64,000 nt of DNA from contig QKWP01001214.1 in assembly GCA_003550325.1 (NCBI GenBank), positions 43,271-107,270 on the forward strand, in the 5' to 3' direction. Positions 46,335-56,775 of the stretch are shown here, one piece after another. The translations under genes were made by a program, and so were the position numbers. The DNA comes from Gigaspora rosea (lineage: Eukaryota; Glomeromycota; Glomeromycetes; Diversisporales; Gigasporaceae). The notes under the pieces were generated by a model. That model saw only the letters and a list, made by a program, of their open reading frames with translations. It made no database searches and was not told the origin of the DNA. How positions within the stretch are numbered: position 1 is the stretch's first letter; each line of letters starts with the position of its first letter.

Positions 46335-46499
46335 TACAGGAATATTTTATTACTAAGTCAAATTATGAATTTTGGTTTATTATAATAGTTCAAAAAATAT
46401 ACTAACAAAAGCAAAATATACCTAAAAACCATATAGTCAAACTAGATTTTCGATGCGTTGTAGCTCTTGGTATGTAAGAAATCCTCATGTGCTTTAGAT

Positions 46500-48985
46500 T
46501 ATTGAAGCAGTTAAAACAACACATTTATGTTTATCCATTAGATATTGGGGCTAGATTTTCAGGTCAGCAAAAGAATAAAATAATATAAAAATTTAATCGG
46601 TTTTCATAGTAACAAATAAATTTTTTTAGGATTTGCATATGCATCGACGATTAATCCAGAAATTATCACCAACGATACAGTGAGTTGAAAGTTTGATATT
46701 ATATAGGCAGTACTGGATATCAAATTATATTGAATAAGTTGATATATCAGTTTTTTTGTTCATATTCAATTTGATTAAATGTTTAGTATTGTTATTCTTT
46801 TTAAAATTTGCATATTATTAATGAATTGCATTATTTATTATAGTGGTTGTATATAAATACAAATTTAAATTTTCATCATAAGAAATATATTAATATTAAT
46901 AATTTTATATAATATTTGACAACTTAATATCAGGCCAGAGCAAGCAGGCGTATTTAAAACCAATACTGCATTGGCATATGACGACAACTTACAACTTGTA
47001 GCTTGGGGTTACCCAGCCCTTGCCCAAGAACCTCCAAAGAAAAGAAAAGACTTATATAAGCCGCTGCCTAAACCAGTAGAATTATTCATGTTGCACCTAG
47101 CTGATATAACGGAGGATGATAAGCCACCTCTTCCTACGAGCTTAGATGCTGAAAAAGTCATTACTGATTACTTACATGAGATGTATAAAGTAAAGAAACA
47201 CTAGCTTATTCTTTATAGATTGACTACACTAATTATGTAGTAATAATTTTTCTCGTTAGCTCATTTTAGAAACATTAAATTCTCAATGGCCAGGTAATAT
47301 ATAAATACTTTATTATATATAACACAAATTTATTTAATTTACTGGTACATCTTTTTAATTGTATAGGCATAAGGTATCCTCAACAAGTTCTCTTTGTACT
47401 TCCTGTACCCGACGAATGGTTAGCAATTCATTTCATAATTGATTTTGTTGAAACATCAGTACCTAAATGGCCGTTTTGAAATACAATAAAGGAGTCATAA
47501 AGCAATGGCAACTATGAAAAAGTGTATGTATAATGCAGGTTACTTGGAGCATAGGCAATCAGAAAATTTAAGGTTCATAACTGAATGTACGTAAAGTTAC
47601 CGCAATTTATTGAGTTTGTAACATGCAAATATCTTGTATATATTTGTATAACATACATATTTCTCCGTTTTATCTTCAGCCGAGGCTGCCGCAATTTATA
47701 TCATGAAAACTTTAAATGAGCATCATTTGTCAGTTGGGTGTAAATATGCATTTATCATTTACATCATTTATTATTATTGTACGACCATGACACAAGAACT
47801 TGTTTTTCATATTAGCTTTATTCTTAATCGTTAATTGCGGAAGTAATAATGTGAATCTTACAATCCGAACTTTATTACCTGGCATGAAACCAGGAAAAAT
47901 TACTGAACGTAGTGGTATTTTATGCGGCAGTGCTGATGTTGATCGTGAATTCCTTAAATTCCTTGGTAGAAAATTAGGTTTCGCTGCAATGAAAAAACTT
48001 AAAGAAAATTATTATGCACAAATGCAATATTTGGTTCAACAATTTTGTTCAAGAGTAAAGTTTTCTTTTAATGGAAATCCTAATTAATATACTCCAAAGG
48101 AATTAGATATTGAACGTATATGTCCGGCACTGATGAAATATGTTACCGGTCAAGCCAAAGAACAAATGGAAGAGTCTGAATGGCTGATTGAATTCGACTT
48201 TCAAACTGTGAAAGAAATGTTTGATCCTGTTGTTAAAACAATTATTGATATGATTCAAATGCACTGTGCTTCGACAAAACATAGATGCGCTGCTATGTTT
48301 TTAGTAGGTGGCTTTAGTAATAGTCAATATTTACAAGCTCAAATTAGACGACATTTTACGACTCAGATCCCAATTATTACCGTTCCTAATCACCCTATAG
48401 CAGGTATTAAAAATTTTCTCAAGATAACATTCCTGTTCATAGGATATTTTACTTTTATAATTAAATTTCCAAAAAATAATATATATTTATTGATTTTTAC
48501 ATTAAGCCATCGAGCGAGGTGCTTTAATGCATGGTTTGAATAGTCTGAAAAAAGTTTTAAAGTTCAATCACGGTATAGAGGTAAGCGAAAAGTGGGAAAA
48601 GCACGATCCACCAGAACGTCGTACTTCTTCAGGTCATATATCCCGGTTCAAACATCTGGCGCTCAAAGGTGTTGAAATTTACGTTGGTCAAAAATTCTAC
48701 TATATATATAAAGTAGATTCGAATCAAACTGAAATGATGGTTAATGTTTTTATTACGCCGGATAACAACGCGAGATATTGCGATGAACATGGGATGGTGA
48801 TGGTGGGAAAAATGAAAATAGATTTATCAGACTCACAAAAAAAGAAAAAATTGAAGTTTACTCTGAAAAAACGAGTAGTAGAAGTGGAAATTATCTTGAC
48901 AATCGGTTTTGAAAAAGTTATTGTTGCTGCAATTAATAAAAAGACTGGACAATTTTATAAGGCTTTTTGGTATAATGCATTTTGA
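46500..48985 (+). pseudogene. Divergent Hsp70-like protein gene, probably decayed
   Basis: Eight exon-like blocks follow the Hsp70-like (HSPA12-type) proteins expanded in mycorrhizal fungi. They end or begin at 46562, 46630-46679, 46934-47189, 47270-47293, 47367-47586, 47680-47737, 47816-48403 and 48507-48985. Readable motifs are LDIGARFSGFAYA (phosphate-1 loop), KPVELFMLHL, TDYLHEMYK, VLFVLPVPDEW, ESEAAAIYIM, LCGSADVDREFLKFL, FDPVVKTIIDMI, MFLVGGFSNSQYLQ and DPPERRTSSGHI. The phosphate-2 motif, normally V-D-C-G-G-G-T-V-D, is V-N-C-G-S-N-N-V-N, so the site needed for ATP hydrolysis is lost. Breaks are a probable 2-base loss at the donor at 46680, a frameshift between 47450 and 47510 and a TAA at 48085. 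It is a chaperone-family ATPase by descent, but ATPase activity is unlikely. The first exon's start is uncertain. Confidence 0.8.
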
Positions 48986-50148
48986 TTAATTACTCTATTA
49001 TCTTTTACTGAATAATTCTTTATTGGGATGATAATGCGATAAACATGAAATTATTGAATAAATATTTATGTTTGGATACATAGTCAAATATTTATGCTAT
49101 GTGTTCATACATGTTGTATTTTAATATTTTCTTTAATACCCTGCAAGCATACTTGCATAAGTTGACCATTAATAAAGGTGGCCAAATTTTAGATCCATAA
49201 TGTGATTCGTTAATACATGTATTAAAATCCAAAAAATCTTAATAATTTGTCCGGAATTATGCTAATTTTAAATAGAATACCCATAGAGCATGGTATCCAA
49301 TATATGAAAAATATAGCCTTTAAATTTAGTAAGGTTAGGGTTAGAATTAAAGGTGTATTTGTATGTAAATTTAGAAATGTACATTTTTACTTTAAAGCAT
49401 TACATTGTTTCTTAATGAAATTTTGAGTTATTAATTTTCTTATATCTGGGACATATTCGAAATTTTTTGACTTTATTATTTTATAAAAGATTTTGTTTAA
49501 AATTATTATAATTTTGATATTTTATTTATTAGGTTTTAAAATTACATATTTTATTCGTTAGTTTAAATAAAAAATTTTTTTAAAAACTTTAAACAAAATA
49601 ATTTAGCAACATTAACAAATATTACCGTAAGTCCCGTAAATAAGCAACCCTCTAAGCAACTCATTTTAGCTGAATTTTTTAAAAGGGTTGCTTAAATTCA
49701 ATAACTTTGAAATACTCAATTTTATTGGCCCATCTTAATAAATTTGTTCTAAATTTTTTATACTTAACAATTTTAAAGAGTCTACTTATTTTATTTTCCC
49801 AGTATTTTGCTTTCTAAATGCGGGGTATTTCTTATTTACGGGGGTTCCTTATATTCGGGACTTTACGGTATTAAATTAGATTTGCAGGTTTATAGAATTT
49901 ATTTAAAAAAATTTGGTTTTGTTAAATTACTATGATTCAAAGTTTTTTTAAAAAAAAAAGGATCATTAGACCTACGCAAAGTTAATTGTTAATTTTTCTT
50001 TTTTTCTTTTTTTTTAAAAAAATAACTTTGCGTGGCCTAAATTAATTCATATGTTCGCATTTAGTGTGTGTTTGTTAGTAGATTAGTGGTGGCAGAAATA
50101 ACACGTTATCACGTGACCGAAGATCACTTCCAATGTAGTTTCCGGTGT
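48986..50148. other. Intergenic stretch carrying one MITE
   Basis: No gene is visible. It contains the MITE at 49625-49868 and a short T/A hairpin near 49975-50030, where AAAGTTAATT..AAAAATAACTTTGCGTGG faces similar sequence. The remainder is A+T-rich. Confidence 0.45.
49625..49868. mobile_element. MITE with CCGTAAAGTCCCG ends
   Basis: The left end is CCGTAAGTCCCGTAAATAAG, and the complement of the right end is CCGTAAAGTCCCGAATATAAG. TATTA is repeated outside (49620-49624 and 49869-49873). A TA pair is the minimum duplication, as in pogo or mariner-type elements. It is 244 bp with nothing encoded. Confidence 0.8.
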
Positions 50149-50661
50149 TGTTCGAAATTTTTGTCGATGCCGATAGGGATCGATTTTATACCGGCTTTTA
50201 ATCACGCGACTTATGATTACATTTGAGGTCGATCGGTTACCCACATCGATTACTACATTTTGATGATCGTACGTTACCCGATTCAGTGACTACATTTTCC
50301 GCGAACCATTACTTCATTTTTCCCATTACTACATTTCTGTGTAGTAAATTCCCATTACCACATTTCTTGTAAATATTCGTAGCTCTTACCTCATTCTGGG
50401 TAAACGGGTAATTCTGGTGGGAATATAAAAAGATCGTTATATAAAGAGAAGGGACAGAGAGTTTAGTTTAATTTTCAAAAAAGCATTGTTTCCCTTAAAT
50501 TTTCTTGTATATAATTTCTTTCACACGCACATGTATATAATTCGCTCTCCCAAAAATATTTAATAAAATTCATTTGTTTATAAATTTCCGAACCTTAATG
50601 ATTGTGGCCCAGTAGCTGAATTGGCATACGAGTTTAGGAAGTCTCTCCCAAGGCCACAACA
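50149..50661 (+). repeat. 5' LTR
   Basis: It starts TGTTCGAAATTTTTGTC and ends CCAAGGCCACAACA. It is nearly identical to the 3' LTR, with only scattered substitutions and single-base gaps. TATAAAAAGATCG at about 50425 is a TATA-box candidate, and AATAAAATTC near 50562 resembles a poly(A) signal. Confidence 0.92.
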
Positions 50662-50720
50662 TTTTTGGTGACGATTGTGTGGAATGATCGTTAAATCCCC
50701 ACGCCTTCTTATAAAAAACG

Positions 50721-51590
50721 GTGTTATTAAGGCCTAAAATTATGTGGAAAAGCATGTCGAATAATGGTAGTACGGTTAATGAAAACGTGAGTCTCTACGT
50801 GAATAATAATGGGTTAAAAAATGAAAAACAACCCAACAATTCGAATCACGAATTCCAACAATTGCTTCAAGAAATGGTAAACGTTTTGGCCCAATCACGA
50901 GAATCCCAGTTGGATTTAGAGGAACAAACTTTTGTGAAGATTTTGACCTATACAGGAGGAAATCAGAACCCGGTCGAATGGCTAGATTTGGTTAACAGTG
51001 CTTTCGAGGCGAATAAAATTGTGGGCGCAAGAAAGCTCGCTGTTGGAAGTGCCAACTTGACGGGCCTAGCTGCATATTGGTGGGAAGATCGAAAAATAAA
51101 AATCCAAGGATTCTATACTGGGATAACGGGTGTGTTCAAGACCAAAGCTTCGTACACCAGTTCCTTTCGCATTTTTGTACTCCGACTTTGATGACCCAGT
51201 GGAGTACAGAGTTATTAAACCGAAGGCAAGGTGCCTTGGAAACGGTAAATTGATATGCCACCGATATATTGATGTTATTTCATCGGTTAGAAAGAGTTGG
51301 AGACCAGTACTCTGAGAGCATGAAGGTGGAAAAGTTTGTGCAAGGCCTCCATCCTGATTTGCTGTTGACTGTCTGACTGTTTATGTCGAGTACCCTTTTT
51401 GAAGTTATAGAGAAGGCCTGAAACTGTGAAATAATGGTTGCACGTTACTCTGCTGCATATGGCTCTCCTGCAGCTTGTGATATGGCATCTAATGCAATGG
51501 TAGCTCCCCCACAGTTGACTCAAGTAGTACCTCCTCCGACACCAAAAGTAGTAACTCCTGTGCCCCCTATAACAAAGAACCCATTGAACA
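50721..51590 (+). pseudogene. gag-like region of the LTR element
   Basis: The frame starting near 50751 (MSNNGSTVNEN) carries a Gln/Asn-rich start and then TFVKILTYTGGNQNPVEWLD, LAVGSANLTGLAAYWWED. This is the pattern of the Ty3-type gag domain (F.G...P..WL..., then helices ending in A..W). After a stop and frame change near 51130-51190 it continues as CTPTLMTQWSTELLNRRQGA, FHRLERVGDQYSESMK and FVQGLHPDLLL, the second half of the domain. Further stops interrupt it before a Pro-rich stretch ending near 51590. No zinc knuckle is seen. Confidence 0.75.
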
Positions 51591-51591
51591 A

Positions 51592-53149
51592 ATGACTTCT
51601 TTGTTGCAAGAGGTCGTCTCTGCTGTGACGAGTAATGATAATTGTCTCCACTCTTCGCCTGTTAAAAGCTATCAGGAAGAAAAGGAATGTCTTTCAAATA
51701 AAGCCGTGCGAAATATTGCTCCTCAAAATGAACCGGGTGATTACAAAGTTAAAAACAAAGCAAAAGAAAAAAGAAGAGGGAATTTCGATGACTTACCCGC
51801 AGAGGCTGTTCTGGATGATAAACCGCGAAAAAAGATTTTAGCAAAAAACTTAAGACCTGGAAGTAAAGATTTGGAAAACGAGAAATATGGAACTTCAAGC
51901 AAAAAGGTGATAAACCGCCGAAATGAAGATAGTAATGATACACCTGATGATTGTGAAATGATGAGTGATTCAGAGGAACAGTTAGAGGACATTCAAAGTC
52001 TATTTAACCTTGAACGTGGCTATCAAAATGAAATTAAAATTAAAAACAATAGGCATAAAATATCGAAAAATAATAATGAACCTGCACCTACCTCTTCTAG
52101 AATTTTTCATTGCTATCGAAATGAAGTTAAAGTTAAGAAAAGGAAGAAGCAGTACCCGGCGGTTATCGAAAATCTGCAAAGAAGAGCAGTGCCCCCGATT
52201 ACAGATATCAAAAGCCTGAGGAAGTAATTGATGGTAGTAGGACCGATACTGATAGTAATGAATTCAAAGTAGAGAGTCTTGAAAACAAAGCTACTGTGGA
52301 AAATCGGAGTAGTGGTGAAAATAAGATAGCAGTATTCGATTGCAAGAAAGTAGCCAAGCAGTTAAATAAAAAGAATGAACATTAGGTATTTGTCGGTGGT
52401 CAAAAATCAGGAAAAATGTGAGTAAATGATCTTGTTAACTCCTACCAAAATGACACTGAAATTAAAAAGCATGAGCCCAAGGCACTCGCTAATCATCAAA
52501 GGCCTGAAGAGATGGGACATATTAGTACAAAGCGTGAACTTGAGCGTTATTACCACGGTGAAATCGACCTAATTAAATATAAAAATAAGAATATATTTAA
52601 GGCCGGGAAAAATGAACCCAGAGCCTATGAGAGTTCAAAAATTCTACCCATACAACTTCACAAGAGAGGTGATGAATTCAAAAGTTGCATTAGAAGTGAA
52701 CCGAGAGGAATCAAAGCTGAAGATAAGGAACCAATCGAAGGATGTGAAACTCTGGAGGTCACCTGTGCTACGTGAAAAATAAAAGTTGAATCGTTTAAGA
52801 CCGAAAAAACACAGCCGAGTGCCGCAAAGGTCTATTAGATGGGAAGAATAAATTTGGTAAAGATCTTGACGATGTGTATAGATCTTGGAAACAAAAAGTT
52901 AAAGATTATAATTCTAAATGGGTTGAAAGGCAAAGAGACCACGTAAATAATATATGGCCAAATCGGATAGTAGATGAGGGTTCCGGTATAAACCTAAAGT
53001 CTAAAATCGGTAATAAAGAATGTAGAATAGTTAGTGCAGTGATAGAAATTATAAAAGAAGCAAAGGAACCAGGCACAACAAAATGGATTAGTAAAAATAA
53101 AGTTGCAAAACAAACACAGTATAAAAAAATAAAGGGAAATTCATACTAA
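51592..53149 (+). pseudogene. Lys/Glu-rich decayed reading frames between gag and 3' LTR
   Basis: Open pieces at 51592-52227, 52240-52385, 52512-52775 and 52874-53149 share a charged, hydrophilic composition and look like remains of one long frame with stops and frame changes. The most distinctive parts are an acidic DDCEMMSDSEEQLEDIQSLF and MYRSWKQKVKDYNSKWVERQ. None matches a pol domain I know. It may be an extended gag C-terminus or cargo. Confidence 0.55.
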
Positions 53150-53324
53150 ATGGATTTGAGGAAATCCGGAGTTATCATGTGACTTTCAAATTTCGAATTC
53201 GAAAGACCAATGAGGATATTGGTAGACAACTACCATTTATCCACAACAATCTAGGTGATCGTGGAAAAAAGAAAGGCGTAATGAAAAAGTACAAGAAAAA
53301 GAAGGAAAGAAAGAAAGAAAGAAC

Positions 53325-53325
<1 letters not shown>

Positions 53326-53377
<52 letters not shown>
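53326..53377 (+). repeat. Poly(A) tract of 52 bases
   Basis: An uninterrupted run of A follows GAAA repeats, about 95 bp before the 3' LTR. It could be a retroposed tail or simple expansion of the purine-rich sequence. Its length may be unreliable in an assembly. Confidence 0.85.
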
Positions 53378-53378
<1 letters not shown>

Positions 53379-53471
53379 CCTATGGTCTTCTTGAAGTCAA
53401 TTGGCGAACAAATCCATGCAAGAAGAAAATGGTAGTGATTCTACAGAGCTCATGCTTCAAACGGGGGAAGA

Positions 53472-53981
53472 TGTTTGAAATTTTTGTCTATGCCGATAGG
53501 GATCGATTTTATACCGGCTTTTAATCACGAGACTTATGATTACATTTGAGGTCGATCGGTTACCCGCATCGATTACATTTTGATGATCATACGTTACCGA
53601 TTCAGTGACTACATTTTCCACGAACCATTACTTCATTTTTCCCATTACTACATTTCTGTGTAGTAAATTCCCATTACCACATTTCTTGTAAATATTCGTA
53701 GCTCTTACCTCATTCTGAGTAAACGGGTAATTCTGGTGGGAATATAAAAAGATCGTTATATAAAGAGAAGGGACAGAGAGTTTTAGTTTAATTTTCAAAA
53801 AAGCATTGTTTCTCTTAAATTTTCTTGTATATAATTTCTTACACACGCACATGTATATAATTCGCTCTCCCAAAAATATTTAATAAAATTCATTCGTTTA
53901 TAAATTTCCGAACCTTAATGATTGTGGCCCAGTAGCTGAATTGGCATACGAGTTTAGGAAGTCTCTTCCAAGGCCACAACA
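53472..53981 (+). repeat. 3' LTR
   Basis: It starts TGTTTGAAATTTTTGTC right after the polypurine tract and ends CCAAGGCCACAACA. Its high similarity to the 5' LTR indicates a relatively recent insertion. Confidence 0.92.
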
Positions 53982-54002
53982 CCGGCCAGAAGATCTACAT
54001 CT

Positions 54003-55400
54003 ATCAAAGGGAAAACTGCCAATTTTTTAAAAAATGATCGAAGATATCTCCCTAAGTATCTGACCAAATTCTATGAATTTTTTTATTTGAATTCTATGAA
54101 TCCATAGCATTAAAATAAAAGAAATCTTGTCAAATTTGATTAAATAGTTATGGAGATATCTTCGTTTAAAGTTAGGAAAAATCAAAACGGCTATCAAAAA
54201 TAGAAACTGTGCAAATTTTAAAGAAATTCGAGTGAGGATATCTCCATAACCACCTGACCAAATTCTATGAATTTTTTTAATTTAAATTCCATGGATACAT
54301 AATTCAAATAAAAATTTTTTTGCTGAGTTTGGTCAGATGGTTGTGAAGATATCTTCGCTTGAAGTTAGGAAAAAATCAAAATGCCTATCAAAAATAGAAG
54401 CTGCGCCAATTTTTTTAAAAAATTTGAGCGAAGATATCTCCATAGCCACCTGACCAATTTTTATGAAACTTTTTTTATTTAAATTCTATGGATTCATAGA
54501 ATTCAAATAAAAAATTATCATCGAATCTGGTTAAATGGCTGTGGAAATATCTTCGCTCAAATTTTTTAAAAAAATTGGCACAGCTTTTATTTTTGATAGG
54601 CGTTTTGGTTTTTCCTAACTTCAAGCGAAGATATCTCCACAACTATCTGACCAAACTCAGTAAAAATTTTTATTTGAAATCTATGTATTCATGAAATTTA
54701 AATAAAAAAATTTCATAGAATTTGGTTAGTTGGTTATGAAGATATCCTCACTCAAATTTCTTTAAAATTGGCGTAGCTTCTATTTTTGATAGCCGGTTTG
54801 ATTTTCCTCTAACTTTGATTAAAGATATCTTCCATAACTATCTAATCAAATTCGCAAGATTTTTTTATTTGAATTCTATGGATTCATAGAATTCAAATAA
54901 AAAAAACTTTCATAAAAATTGGCCAGGTTGCTATAGAAATATCTTCGCTCAAATTTTTCTAAAATTGGCGCAGCTTCTATTTTTATAGCTGGTTTGATTT
55001 TCTCTAACTTTAAGCGAAGATACTCCACAACTATCTAATCAAATTCAATGAGATTTCTTTTTTGAATTCTATGGATTCAAAGAATTCAAATAAAAAAAGC
55101 TTAATAGAAATTAGTTAGGTGGCTATGGAGATAACTTCGCTCAAATTTTCTAAAAATTGGCACAGCTTCTATTTTTGATAGCTGGTTTGATTTTCTTTAA
55201 CTTTTAAGTGAAGGTATCTCCATAACTATCTAATTAAATTCAATAAGATTTCTTTTATTTGAATTCTATGGATTCATAGAACTCAAATAAAAAAGTTTTA
55301 TAGAAATTGATTAGCTGGCTATGGAGGTATCCTCACTTAAATTTTGAGAGCTACTTTTTTTTGATAAACCTTGTCTTTTTCTAAATCTTGGTAAAATAAA
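54003..55400. repeat. Array of about seven palindromic units, period near 195 bp
   Basis: Each unit centres on ATTTGAATTCTATGGATTCA..GAATTCAAAT (centres near 54090, 54285, 54485, 54675, 54885, 55070 and 55265). On both sides lie mirrored copies of GAAGATATCTCCATAAC, TGACCAAATT and GCGCAGCTTCTATTTTTGATAG. Adjacent units are therefore mirror images, and the array can fold in many registers. A fragment of the same family (CTACTTTTGATAGGCATTTTGATTT) ends the kinase fragment at about 59400-59475. No coding sequence is present. Confidence 0.85.
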
Positions 55401-55499
55401 TTAAAAAATCTAAATAATACATGTTTTTGGGCAAATAGGTGCTTTGGCTTTTTATTCTATTTATACTATAACTATTTTTCTTAAACGCTTACGATCACT

Positions 55500-55625
55500 T
55501 TTAGATAAAAGAAAGGGTCTACCTTCGCTTTGGCTAACTCTTGACAAATATAAGAATTACCTATGTATGGTGGACCAAGCAGGAGGGTGCCGTTGCTATT
55601 TTTTGAATTTGCAAACAACCTTTTA
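55500..55625 (-). pseudogene. Fragment resembling a bacterial FtsH-type AAA ATPase
   Basis: The minus strand reads NGTLLLGPPYIGNSYICQEL followed by AKAKVDPFFYLKV. Bacterial FtsH has GTLLxGPPGTGKTLxAxxxAxEAxVPFF at its Walker A motif; here GPPGTGK is GPPYIGN. Only about 40 residues remain, with stops on both sides. It lies in a run of other bacterial-looking fragments. The identity rests on one motif and is moderate. Confidence 0.5.
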
Positions 55626-55659
55626 ATGTAGCAAAGAATCTAAAATGTTCTTGGGTTGT

Positions 55660-55815
55660 TCCCCTTGGGCTTTGTCATTCTTTGTTTGACTTCAACAAGA
55701 TCAAAACACTTTGTTGTTGGAGATTATGTATGCATGTGAAAGTACCTTGAATGACCATGGCAGTTCTTTCTAAACCACCGCCAACATCAACGCATTTTTC
55801 TCTTAAAGCTATTAT
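55660..55815 (-). pseudogene. Fragment resembling a bacterial alanyl-tRNA synthetase
   Basis: The minus strand reads ALREKCVDVGGGLERTAMVI, resembling the alanyl-tRNA synthetase motif (V/I)D(T/V)GxGLER(L/I)xxVLQ. The following FDLVEVKQRMTKPKGNNPRT is in a shifted frame and not assigned. Fungal nuclear genes for this enzyme have a related motif, so the bacterial origin is inferred mainly from the neighbours. Confidence 0.45.
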
Positions 55816-55941
55816 CTCCTATGTATTTGATAGAAAGTATTTAAGGAAAATTGGTTGTATTGTTCTGCTATTTTCTATTGAAAAAAAAGAGAAAATTAAG
55901 AAAATTGTGTAGTAAATTAATAAAGGAAAATTTGAATAGGC

Positions 55942-56150
55942 CTAGTTGTTTCCTTGATAATTATTTATATTGCCACACATGCCAAAAATTTGATTTAAAT
56001 TTTCACTACTAGTTCGAGCTCCAGAGTCTAAAAGCAAGTACAAAGAATTATCTTTTTTAGACACCACAGAAATTGCCGTAGCAAATCTGAAAATACAGTC
56101 ATTTTTTTTCATCTGCATACAAGCCAATGTGATACCGTGAAGCTTTTTTT
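55942..56150 (-). pseudogene. Fragment resembling bacterial RNA polymerase beta' (RpoC)
   Basis: The minus strand reads LHGITLACMQMKKND and then KKDNSLYLLLDSGARTSSEN continuing LNQIFGMCGNINNYQG. Bacterial RpoC has N(P/S)(V/I)YMMxDSGARG(S/N)xxxxxQ(L/I)xGMRGLM at this place. The DSGAR and GM.G cores are kept, with Arg of GMRG changed to Cys. Eukaryotic largest subunits have a different version of this segment. It ends at a stop after NN. A Mollicutes-like source would fit the A+T-rich composition. Confidence 0.55.
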
Positions 56151-56344
56151 TGATAAAGGGAGTAGAAAAATTTTTCTCAAGGAACTATGGAACACTTTGA
56201 ATCAAAAAAAGAAAAACAGATCACAAAACAAGGCCTTTTCCAAGCCCAAGATTATTTATATATAACTAATTGAAAAAAAATAAGAGAGCTTGAAAAAGTT
56301 AGTCAAGCAGTTACGCTAACAATTTAACTAAGGAAATAAAGGAA

Positions 56345-56580
56345 AATTTGGATGACAGCAAGAATAGAAGAGAAGCTAAAAGAAATTGGAAAGGATAACT
56401 ATGACATGTTCACTTGGGATGGCAGATTTACTATTTATGACAAGAAAATAGGCTTAGAAGCAAAAGAATTTCTTCAGCTTATTTAACTATTTAGGCTTAG
56501 AAACTCTGCATAATAATTTTCGCTATCTTTTATGCAAAGAGGGTCAAGTCTTGGAAACTCCTCAAAGACTATTTTAACAG
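56345..56580 (+). pseudogene. Fragment resembling the N-terminal part of a ribonucleotide reductase
   Basis: The plus strand reads MTARIEEKLKEIGKD near 56350 and then, in another frame at about 56485-56575, LGLETLHNNFRYLLCKEGQV continuing LETPQRLF and a stop. Ribonucleotide reductase large subunits have LxxxxLxVLxxRYLLxDxxGxVxETPxxMFxRVA here. The match is short. I give it because it adds to the neighbouring bacterial-type fragments, but it could be chance. Confidence 0.35.
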
Positions 56581-56775
56581 TTTTACAGGAACTCGAGGCA
56601 TAATATCATATAGTGCTCGTGGAGCCTATTACAACAAAGATGTTTACAGTTTTCCTAGTGGTTTGAAAATGGCAAGGATTATTATTTAGTTCTTGATATT
56701 CTTTTTTTTGTATGTAAATACATACACAAGTATTGTATCTTTAAATAAATCATTTTCACTTTCTTTGAAATCGAA

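Larger units (their letters stand above)
50149..53981 (+). mobile_element. LTR retrotransposon without pol
   Basis: Two LTRs of about 510 bp (50149-50661 and 53472-53981) bracket 2.8 kb. CCGG lies at 53982-53985 and at 50142-50145, a probable target duplication of about 4 bp if the left LTR start is taken three bases earlier. A TGG-starting primer-binding-site candidate is at 50666. A polypurine tract (CGGGGGAAGA) directly precedes the 3' LTR. The interior encodes a gag-like region and Lys/Glu-rich frames. No protease, reverse transcriptase, RNase H or integrase motif is visible on either strand. It is a non-autonomous, LARD-like derivative of a Ty3-type element. Confidence 0.9.

Noticed and set aside
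53179-53394. Open frame ending in a Lys run
   Set aside because: The Lys run is translation of the 52-base A tract in the LTR element; not a gene.
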